Notes under the pieces: generated by a model
What the model saw: the letters and a program-made list of their open reading frames with translations, nothing else
What the model was told of the DNA's origin: nothing
Databases searched by the model: none
Shown here: in pieces, positions 1 to 7,500 of the stretch
Layout: each line of letters opens with the position of its first letter
Numbering within the stretch: the stretch's first letter is position 1
Assembly: GCA_937868245.1 (NCBI GenBank)
Contig: CALMMI010000565.1
Coordinates: forward strand, 1-7,890
Length of the DNA: 7,890 nt
Reading direction: 5' to 3'
DNA from: an uncultured Ignavibacteria bacterium
Lineage (GTDB): Bacteria; Bacteroidota; Ignavibacteria; Kapaibacteriales; UBA961
Position numbers and translations under genes: made by a program

Positions 1-1
1 G

Positions 2-1810
2 GATGCGGGCGGACAGAGAAGGTGGGCATCCTATTACGGATGCGGCATAGGTACTGATATTATCTGTGATAATTCTAACTTTTATGTAGTAGGAACAACA
101 ATTGGCAATACATTATTTGATGTGACCCGGGGAACATATATTATAAAAGGGATTTCTGATATATGTATATTTTCACTGGACAAAAACACCTGTACACGTA
201 ATGGAACTTGCTGGTCTCAGTTATTCGGAGGAACAGATACACCAAGTGCTGCCTGGGCTTACGGAAGAACCGACTATGGGCAGTCTATCGCATTCGGTTC
301 TGATAATGATATTTGGATTGGCGGCTTAGCCGGAAATTCCGGAGATTTCCCTGTTGTAAACACAGGTACGTATCCACCGTGGACATATGATATCCAGCAA
401 TCAAATAAAGGTGGAAATGCCGATGCTTTTTTTGCCCAATTCTACAAATCTAACGGTGCACCGAGATATTCATCATTTTTTGGTACAACAGGAAATGATC
501 TCGGTGGTTATATAGCTATGTATGGAACATCCAGTATAATAATAGCTGCAAACTCTAATAACGACGGTGTTGCAGGTACTTTCCCGATACCTACCGATCG
601 AAGGGTAGGTTCTCCGTACAGTATGATGATTTCCAAAATATGTACTTCCTATGGCGAAAATGCTGATGCAGGAACATCACCGATACTTATGTGTTCAGGA
701 GATACTATCCAAATAGGCACAAGCACATTGAGTGGAAATAAATACGAGTGGACAAACCATACTAACATTTCAAACTGGAACATATCAAATCCCTATGTTT
801 ATCCACGAAATTCTACTGCAAATCAAATCAAAGTAATATATGAAGTGATTCAAACGGATCTTGTATCCGGATGCTATGGCAGAGATACTGTTGAAGTTAA
901 TGTAAGACCAGGTCCTTCGTTCACTGCACAACCTTCACAATCACCACAATGTGTGGGTAATTCTGTTGGGTATTCAATTACAGGGATGTACACCCCAAAC
1001 ACAGGAGACAGATTTGTTTGGGAGGCATCAGGCGGTGTTGTTGTTGGTAACAACAACCAGCAATCGGTAACAATCATGTGGACTTCAGTTGGAATCGATA
1101 CTGTATATCTTAGAGTGACTAATTCCCTCGGGTGTTCAGTTCAAGCACGGCTTCCTGTGGAAGTGACTGCGCTCCCTACTGTAAATGCAGGAATTGACCC
1201 GCCGGAAATCTGCGAAGGCTCGAGTATAAAACTGAATGCCACTGCTACCGGGGGCACAGGAGCATTTACGTACTCGTGGACTCCGCTCATCGGAATTTCC
1301 GCCCCAAATATTCTGGCTCCTGATGTAACGCCGGCTCAACCTATTACTGATTATATACTTGCAGTTACCGATGCGAGAGGATGTATTGGCTTTGATACAG
1401 TCCGTGTTCGGATGAATCCAAAACCCGTTGCATTTGCAGGGGAAGACAAAGTTATTTGCGCCGGTGAAAGTGTTGTACTTCCTGCATCAGCAAGCGGCGG
1501 GACACCATTCCCGGGTGCAAATCAATACACTATCAACTGGGTTCCTGCAACCGGGCTAAGTGCCGCCAATGTTTCAGACCCCACTGCTAAACCAAATACT
1601 ACAACCGATTATGTATTTTATATAACGGATGCCAAAGGATGTAAAAGTTTCGATACAGTTCGCGTAACAGTACTTCCTAAGCCTAATCCTCAGTTTGCTT
1701 TCAACGAAGTAGATTTCGGGAAGTTGGACGGGTGTACTTCCTCGTTAGAAAAAATTGATACTGTCGAAAACAAAGGTACACAGCCGATACAGTTGCTCAG
1801 CGGAATATCC
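2..1810 (+). repeat. Left copy of a diverged tandem gene duplication
   Basis: This stretch of the first gene is collinear with 6122-7890 of the second. Shared blocks in the same order include GIG-DIICDNSN, PYS with SKICTS/AKICTS, ADAG with CSGDT, VGIDTVY, LPTV with DAG/NAG, KPVAFAG, ITDAKGCK and LDGCTSSLEK. Length differs only slightly (about 1,809 against 1,769 bases), with small indels confined to loops. The DNA copies are clearly diverged, so the duplication is not recent. Confidence 0.88.
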
Positions 1811-4261
1811 GACGAACCTTCCTTTAGTGTCAGTTCAGGGTTTCCAATTATCATTGCTCCGGGTCAGAAAGTAGGAGTAAAGTTCAAATACTCCCCTGTA
1901 GTAGCAGCCGCGAGAAATGGAATCGTTACCTTTACAGGTACTCCGTGTAGTATATCCATTCCTATTTCTGTTAAAGGAGAGAAACTCAGCCTGGCTGTTA
2001 AAACCTTGCCTACGGTTGTTGATTTCGGACAAAGTATCACGTGTACCAACAAAGTTGCAGATACAGTGATAACCATTACCAACACAGGAACAGATGTACT
2101 TACAATTGCACAGCCAGCTATTCTGGCTCCATACAGTATTGTCGGGCAAACGTTCCCTCTTTCGATTAACGTAGGCAGCAATGTGCAAATTAAGATACAT
2201 TATGCACCTACTGCTGATGGAAATCACTCACAAACTATTCGATTCCCTTTTTCGGCAGGTATATGCAAGGATACAATCAAAGTTTCGATGAACGGGACAA
2301 GTTTTTCTCAAACCTTGGTACTATCTCCCAATCTTACAAACTTCCCTTCACTCTCAGGTTGTGAAATATCCAGAGATACTACCATTACTCTCGAGAATAC
2401 AAGCAGCGCAGATATAAAAGTGGATTCGGCAAGCGGTAACGGTATGTTCAAAATTGTGGCTCCTGCGTTGCCTGTAACCATAAAAGCAGGTGAAAAGAAG
2501 GTTATTACCGTTCAATTCCTGCCAAGTGCTACGGGAACAATTACCGATTCGTTGGTATTTGCATATAGTCCATGTAATAATAAAATTACAGCTCAATTCT
2601 CGGGAAGCAAGCAAGGTGCAAGTTTTGCCCTTTTGGATACCCTTGATGCCGGAGAGATAATTGCATGTGTGAAAAATTCTGCAACAATAAAACTGGCAAT
2701 AAAGAATACGAGCAGCGGCGGAGCGGCAGGTGGTGTAACAACTGTAACCTCAGGCAAAAATATTACCACAAATCTTACAAACGGCACATCACTTCCGAAC
2801 AATTCGCCTCAGGAGTTCGATGTAACAATTACACTCCCGATTGGCAACGGTGTATTTGTGGATTCACTCAACCTTGTGTTTAACCCGTGCGGCATTACGA
2901 AAACCGTATATGTAAAAGCAAGGACAACAAACGTTGCATTCAAAGCTGATCTGTCAACAGTTGATTTTGGAAAGATTCAATCAGGTAACAACCGTACTAT
3001 TCCGATTCTTTTTACAAACACAGGAAGTGCGGCAATAACAATATCAACCGTACCGAATCTATTGCCACCGTTCTCTGTTAAAAGTATTTCCCCTCCTCTT
3101 CCGGCACTCTTGCAACCCGGTGAAAAGTTGACCGTGACGGTTGAGTATGTGTCTGAGTCAGGAATACAGACATCCAAAGTATTGGCTTTGGGAACAGTTC
3201 CATGTCCTGCATCGGATAGTGTAACCATCAAAGGAGAAGGAACACTGAACCCTCAGCCATCGTTGTCAGTAACCAAGAATCTTGATTTTGGAAGCATCTG
3301 TATCGGAAAAGATACAACTCTTACCGCTCAATTGTTCAATAACGGTGGTGTTACACTGCAAGTACAACAAGCAAATGTTAATGGAAATGCTGCTGATTTT
3401 TCAGTTAAGAATTTCACTCCCAAAGCCCTCTTGTCGGGCGATAAAATGGATGTACAAATTATGTACAAACCTTCTGCTCTCGGGCAATCCTCCGCACTAA
3501 TTATTTGGGTTACCGATCTGCTGAAAGATTCAACTGATGTTACAGGAATCGGGAAAGACTGCGGTACTCCTCCTCCTGATACATCCAAAACAACGATTGC
3601 AATAGGAAGCATTGCAGCCGAGGTTGGTCAGAACGTAAAACTTGCGTTGATTCTTACGAAGCAGCAGGGTCTTACCGAGTCGGGTGCTACCAAATTCTCG
3701 GCTACAATGAGAATCAATCATAATATCGTTCATATCACTGATGCTTCGTACCCGTGCGTAGCAAGTACAAGCCCTGAACTGTGTGAAGTTGCACTTTCCG
3801 GTGAATATCAAATTGGAAAAGATACTCTCGGGTTTATTCCGGTGGATGCTACTCTGGGAGATGTTGAAAGCGCGCCATTGGAACTTGTTGATTTCCAATG
3901 GTTGAACGGAAAGGGAGTGGTAACGGTTGAGAAACAAAACGGTGAATTCAAACTATTGAACCTTTGCCGCGAAGGCGGTGTGCGACTATACGACCCGAAT
4001 GGAATTGTAAATGTGAGTGTTGCTCCTAATCCTGCCGGGGGAAATGCAGAAATTGAATATTCCTTACGGGAGGAAACTTCCGTGAAAGTATCCCTTACCA
4101 ATATTTTGGGGCGTGAGGTACTGGTGATTGACGATGCAATTCGTAAAGCAGGAACATACAAACAAACGGTTGATCTTACTACCATGGGCGACGGCATCTA
4201 TTTCCTGATGCTGCAATGCCCTAATACTGTAAAAACCATCAGGATGAGTGTAGTAAAATAA
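2..4261 (+). CDS. Large T9SS-secreted multidomain surface protein (beta-propeller, Ig-like and choice-of-anchor D repeats), 5' end outside window
   Basis: The frame is open from base 2 to a TAA at 4259-4261, giving 1,419 visible codons. The GTG at 122 is not the true start: the 40 codons before it align with the inside of the downstream paralogue (e.g. DIICDNSNFYVVGT against DIICDNSNLYVVGT). By that alignment about 515 N-terminal residues are missing. Domains by visible residue: 1-215, the last blades of an SBBP-type beta-propeller (WSQLFGG, IWIGGL, SGDFPV); 220-561, four PKD/Ig-like domains with ICxG and GC cysteines; 562-1185, six ASH/choice-of-anchor D repeats of about 104 residues with VDFG motifs; about 1197-1317, a beta-rich domain resembling cohesins, weakly assigned; 1336-1419, a T9SS type A sorting domain. 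It is predicted to be secreted and surface-attached, with a structural or adhesive role by inference. No catalytic motif is visible. A strong terminator follows 23 bases after the stop. Family type is confident; the specific function is unknown. Confidence 0.93.
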   Translation, partial: DAGGQRRWASYYGCGIGTDIICDNSNFYVVGTTIGNTLFDVTRGTYIIKGISDICIFSLDKNTCTRNGTCWSQLFGGTDTPSAAWAYGRTDYGQSIAFGSDNDIWIGGLAGNSGDFPVVNTGTYPPWTYDIQQSNKGGNADAFFAQFYKSNGAPRYSSFFGTTGNDLGGYIAMYGTSSIIIAANSNNDGVAGTFPIPTDRRVGSPYSMMISKICTSYGENADAGTSPILMCSGDTIQIGTSTLSGNKYEWTNHTNISNWNISNPYVYPRNSTANQIKVIYEVIQTDLVSGCYGRDTVEVNVRPGPSFTAQPSQSPQCVGNSVGYSITGMYTPNTGDRFVWEASGGVVVGNNNQQSVTIMWTSVGIDTVYLRVTNSLGCSVQARLPVEVTALPTVNAGIDPPEICEGSSIKLNATATGGTGAFTYSWTPLIGISAPNILAPDVTPAQPITDYILAVTDARGCIGFDTVRVRMNPKPVAFAGEDKVICAGESVVLPASASGGTPFPGANQYTINWVPATGLSAANVSDPTAKPNTTTDYVFYITDAKGCKSFDTVRVTVLPKPNPQFAFNEVDFGKLDGCTSSLEKIDTVENKGTQPIQLLSGISDEPSFSVSSGFPIIIAPGQKVGVKFKYSPVVAAARNGIVTFTGTPCSISIPISVKGEKLSLAVKTLPTVVDFGQSITCTNKVADTVITITNTGTDVLTIAQPAILAPYSIVGQTFPLSINVGSNVQIKIHYAPTADGNHSQTIRFPFSAGICKDTIKVSMNGTSFSQTLVLSPNLTNFPSLSGCEISRDTTITLENTSSADIKVDSASGNGMFKIVAPALPVTIKAGEKKVITVQFLPSATGTITDSLVFAYSPCNNKITAQFSGSKQGASFALLDTLDAGEIIACVKNSATIKLAIKNTSSGGAAGGVTTVTSGKNITTNLTNGTSLPNNSPQEFDVTITLPIGNGVFVDSLNLVFNPCGITKTVYVKARTTNVAFKADLSTVDFGKIQSGNNRTIPILFTNTGSAAITISTVPNLLPPFSVKSISPPLPALLQPGEKLTVTVEYVSESGIQTSKVLALGTVPCPASDSVTIKGEGTLNPQPSLSVTKNLDFGSICIGKDTTLTAQLFNNGGVTLQVQQANVNGNAADFSVKNFTPKALLSGDKMDVQIMYKPSALGQSSALIIWVTDLLKDSTDVTGIGKDCGTPPPDTSKTTIAIGSIAAEVGQNVKLALILTKQQGLTESGATKFSATMRINHNIVHITDASYPCVASTSPELCEVALSGEYQIGKDTLGFIPVDATLGDVESAPLELVDFQWLNGKGVVTVEKQNGEFKLLNLCREGGVRLYDPNGIVNVSVAPNPAGGNAEIEYSLREETSVKVSLTNILGREVLVIDDAIRKAGTYKQTVDLTTMGDGIYFLMLQCPNTVKTIRMSVVK
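1685..3556 (+). repeat. Six tandem choice-of-anchor D (ASH-like) protein repeats inside the first gene
   Basis: Six consecutive units start at about 1685, 1988, 2312, 2618, 2930 and 3257, each 99-108 codons long. Each starts with a strand ending in a DFG-like motif (VDFGKL, VDFGQS, TNFPSL, LDAGEI, VDFGKI, LDFGSI). Next come an 'NTGT'-type turn, a 'PGEK/AGEK' turn before a hydrophobic strand, and a final strand leading into the next unit. This is the pattern of the ASPM-SPD2-Hydin-like Ig fold named choice-of-anchor D in bacterial surface proteins. The repeats are diverged at DNA level, so they are protein repeats and not recent DNA duplications. Units 1-4 each carry two cysteines at equivalent places; units 5 and 6 each lack one of the two. 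Confidence 0.85.
3590..3952 (+). other. Possible cohesin-like beta-sandwich domain in the first gene
   Basis: Visible residues about 1197-1317 follow a short proline-rich linker (GTPPPD). They begin with TTIAIGSIAAEVGQNVKLAL, which resembles the opening strands of cohesin-type domains ('v-vg...a.vGq.v.v.v.l'). A stretch of alternating hydrophobic residues follows, including FSATMRIN and the paired cysteines in SYPCVAS and ELCEVAL. The placement just before a C-terminal sorting domain is common for such modules. The assignment rests on pattern alone; it could be another Ig-like fold. Confidence 0.4.
4007..4258 (+). other. T9SS type A C-terminal sorting domain coding segment
   Basis: The last 84 residues have the full pattern of the Por-secretion tail: an opening VAPNPAGG, then EIEYSL, then VKVSLTNILGREV, an AGTY turn, VDLTTMGDGIYFLML and a closing TIRMSVVK ending on Lys. 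In Bacteroidota this domain is recognised by the type IX translocon at the outer membrane. It is usually removed by the sortase PorU, which attaches the mature protein to anionic lipopolysaccharide. This predicts surface attachment or release of the first gene's product, and is the strongest taxonomic marker in the window. Confidence 0.92.
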
Positions 4262-4284
4262 GTTGGTTTCTAATAAATTTACAA

Positions 4285-4322
4285 AGAATATTCCCAAAGT
4301 GTAAACTCTTTGGGAATATTCT
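4285..4322 (+). terminator. Rho-independent-type terminator of the first gene
   Basis: A perfect 15-bp inverted repeat, AGAATATTCCCAAAG (4285-4299) and CTTTGGGAATATTCT (4308-4322), encloses an 8-base loop. It lies 23 bases after the TAA of the first gene. The tract after it (GTCTTT) is only moderately T-rich, so it is not a textbook intrinsic terminator, but stem length and position make transcript-end formation or 3'-end protection the best reading. Confidence 0.82.
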
Positions 4323-4481
4323 GTCTTTAAAGCAAACGCATTACATTAACAGGAATGAACAAGCAGATTTCTTTCTTGAGTTACGACAAGATTATCGACA
4401 GGATAATGATTGCATCGACTTAAGAAATCCCAATATTATAGAACGCTAATAAGATGTACTTTTTACAAGTTGACTTCTTAT

Positions 4482-4500
4482 GGTTCTTTGGGCAAGAACC
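4482..4500 (+). other. Small perfect hairpin in the leader region of the second gene
   Basis: GGTTCTT (4482-4488) and AAGAACC (4494-4500) form a perfect 7-bp stem around a 5-base loop, followed by GAAATTTTCG. It could be a short second terminator stopping read-through from upstream, or a leader structure if transcription of the second gene starts further upstream than proposed here. It could also be a chance palindrome; the function is not established. Confidence 0.4.
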
Positions 4501-4530
4501 GAAATTTTCGTAAGTTATCTTTAGCTTTCA

Positions 4531-4562
4531 TTGACAAGCAAAACCCCACAACGTTATATTTC
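4531..4562 (+). promoter_or_regulatory. Bacteroidota-style promoter candidate for the second gene
   Basis: TATATTTC at 4555-4562 matches seven of eight positions of the Bacteroidota -7 element TAnnTTTG (wildcards counted). A TTG at 4531-4533 sits 21 bases upstream, where the -33 element is expected. The same bases also read as TTGACA, 18 bases, TATATT, close to a classical sigma-70 promoter. Transcription would start near 4569, leaving a very short leader before the ATG at 4577. No strong Shine-Dalgarno is present (only GAAG at 4565-4568), which is normal for this phylum. Confidence 0.45.
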
Positions 4563-4576
4563 ACGAAGATGTTGCC

Positions 4577-7500
4577 ATGCGCCCTTTGCTCCTTATTTTG
4601 TTTCTTTTTTTTCAACTGTCCTGGGGTATAGCCACAGCGTCTGATTTTAAGGCTGCAACCCGGGGATTTATTGAAAACCAGGGACAAATTATAAGCACAA
4701 AAAACAAACCCGTACCCGAAGTTAAATTCTATACCGGTTCAAATGGAGGTATTCAGGCATATTTCACGCCTACCAGGGTAAGTTATGTATTCCAAAAGAC
4801 GAAAACCATAAAGAGCACTATATCTAAAAAGGAACATAATTCTCTTTCCTCTGGGGTTGATGTCGTGCCAATGGATGTATATCGAATGGATGTTGAATTT
4901 GCCGGAGCAAACCCAAAAGCTGCAATTAACGGCTATGAACAAACAGAAGAAACCACCAACTATTATTTATCGTACTGCCCACAAGGGATTACTCACGTTA
5001 AAGCCTTTGGAAAACTAATCGTAAAAGACCTGTACCCAAATATTGATTTGATTTGGAAAATTACAGCTACCGGACTTAAATATGAATTTATCGTTCACTC
5101 GGGGGGTGACCCAACCCAAATTAAGATGCAGTATAGCGGAGCAGATACTAAACTTACCGCAGCAACTATTACTGCAACTACTCCAATCGGCTCACTGAGT
5201 GACGCTTCACCTGTCTCGTATCAAAACAATATAAAAATTCAAACTGAATTCCATAAATCCGGTAGGAATTTTGGATTCAAAGTGGCTGAATACAACCACT
5301 CTCAAACCCTCGTTATCGACCCGATGGTAGTGTGGGGTGTGTATCAAAATGAAGTTGTTGCAAGTACCGGACTCTTAGGAATGAGAGTGGATTTGAACGG
5401 TAATGTGATTATTACCGGAAAAGCACCAAACAATCTATTTCCTACTACGGCTGGAGTAATCCAACCTGTTTACGCAGGGAATTCGGATTGTTATATTGAA
5501 AAGTTTGATAAAGACGGAGTGCGTAAATGGTCAACCTATTACGGCGGTAGCGGAGTTGAGCCGATTGTTACCCCGGGATTATTTACCAACTGTCTGGCTC
5601 TTGACGCTAACAACAATATTGCTTTCGTTGGTTCGACCGCAAGTACCGATTTCCCATTGCTGAACGCCACTCAAAAAACATACGGAGGTGGCTCCGCAGA
5701 TATGTTTATCGTTAAATTATTTACTGCCGACGGGACACCAGAATGGTCAACGTACTACGGTGGTGCTAATGATGACCAGGCATTTGGAGCAACTGTAGAT
5801 ATTTCAAGTAAGGTTATAGTTGTAGGGAGCAGTTCATCTGTTAATTTCCCCATACTTGGGACTGTGTTTCAACCCGCCAATCCTTCGAGAAACAGTACAG
5901 GTGTTATTGTTAAGTTGAATCCTGCAGGAGCAGGAATCTGGGCAACATTTTGCGGAGATATTACCGGTAGTACAGGCACTGATTATCTGGCTGCCGTAAC
6001 TTCGGACAACGCCGGTAATATTTATACAACCGGAAGCACCACACGTTCATTCCCCACCACTACCGGTACGTTTCAGCCAACAAACACCGCAACGGATAGA
6101 AAAATCACGGTCAGCAAACTGGACCAAAACGGACTTCAAGTTTGGTCAACGTTTCATGACCGTGGAATCGGAAATGATATAATTTGTGATAACTCAAACT
6201 TGTATGTTGTAGGCACAAGCGGTTTTCAGGGTACATTTAGCGTTACAACCGGATTTACAAACGGAGTGAAGGGCGCGGCAGATGTCTGTATCTTCACGCT
6301 TGATAATATTACTGGAAACAGAAACGCCAATTCCTGGTCACGTCTTTTCGGAGGGACGGGGCAGCCGTTTACCTGGCAATACGGCTCGATTGATTATGGA
6401 ATGAACATTGTATTTGATGCAACAGGAAATCTGTGGGTTGGAGGTCTGGCAGCAAATTCAACCGATTTCCCGGTAAAAACCAATACTACTCCTATCCAAC
6501 AGACATATTCCGGTGGGAGTACCGATGGTTTTTTTGCCCAATTCGACAAAGCATCAGGAAAAGATATCTACTGTTCTCTGTTCGGGTCTATAGACCAAGA
6601 TTACGGGGGATATGCTTTCCCTTTCGGAAGTTCAAATCTATTTTACGGCATAAATTCTTTTAACGACGGCAATGCCTTTTCATTCCCAATTCCGGTTTCT
6701 CGAAGGCTCGGTACACCATATAGTATTGCAATTGCTAAAATTTGCACTTCGACCGGTATAAGTGCTGATGCAGGTGCTGACGCAGTTTTATGCTCAGGTG
6801 ATACCGTCCGAATCGGGAAATTACCCGTTAGCGGTCTTTCCTATAATTGGAATACCCGTGCAAACCTTTCGGATTCAACTGTTGCCAACCCAAAGGCATT
6901 TCCTAAGAATACAGGGACTACACCAGCTGCATACAAATTCAATCTCCTTGCCAATGATCCGGCAGGCTGTTACGGAGCTGATACAATTACACTTACCGTT
7001 AATCCCGAGCCGAATGTTACTTCTGCTGTACAACCTCCGCAGTGTCAAGGGACAATAGGCTCATATTCCCTAACCGGAATCTACTCTACTGTCAAATCTG
7101 ACGACAAATTTAATTGGGAAGCCCGTGGGGGGAATGTAATCGGTGATAACACCCGGCAAACTGTATCGGTGCTGTGGACTAACGTTGGAATTGATACCGT
7201 TTACATGACAGTTACCAATGGCTTCGGATGCTCGGCAAGAGCGCGGATTTTAGTTGAAGTATCCCCTTTGCCGACAGTAGATGCCGGTCCGGATTGGGAA
7301 ATTTGTGAAGATTCAAGCATAATACCGTCAGCTTCAGCTTCCGGTGGAACCGGTACATTACGGTATGTATGGACTCCAGCAGCCGGTGTTTCTACCGTTA
7401 CAGACCCTCGTCCAACTATCAAACCGACGAAACAGATAACCGATTATGTGTTAACTGTTACTGATTCCCGTGGCTGCGTTCGGAGCGATACTATGCAAAT

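Larger units (their letters stand above)
4262..4576. other. Intergenic region between the two paralogues
   Basis: This 315-base gap has no supportable gene. It holds the terminator of the first gene (4285-4322), a small 6-bp inverted repeat ATTATC/GATAAT at 4391-4407, a 7-bp perfect hairpin at 4482-4500 and a promoter candidate at 4531-4562. I see nothing recognisable in 4323-4390 or 4408-4480. The gap is AT-rich compared with the flanking genes. Confidence 0.8.

Noticed and set aside
1835..2227. 130-codon minus-strand open frame inside the first gene
   Set aside because: It is the antisense shadow of a well-supported repeat-bearing coding frame, with no domain or start signal of its own.
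3530..3937. 135-codon minus-strand open frame, with another at 3808-4197
   Set aside because: Both are antisense shadows over the cohesin-like and T9SS-tail coding segments; their composition does not look like real protein.
122..4261. GTG at 122 as the start of the first gene
   Set aside because: The frame is open upstream to the window edge, and those 40 codons align with the interior of the second gene, so the GTG is internal.
4391..4407. 6-bp inverted repeat ATTATC/GATAAT as a terminator or operator
   Set aside because: The stem is short and AT-rich with no T-tract; such a palindrome is expected by chance in AT-rich intergenic DNA.
4410..4631. A 73-codon plus-strand frame from a TTG, overlapping the start of the second gene
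   Set aside because: It has low-complexity, cysteine/phenylalanine-rich content, no recognisable domain, a weak start and an out-of-frame overlap with a clear signal peptide.
6433..7058. Alternative-frame plus-strand open frames at 6433-6663 and 6762-7058
   Set aside because: They lie wholly inside the second gene, whose own frame is uninterrupted and aligns with the paralogue throughout, so no frameshift is indicated.
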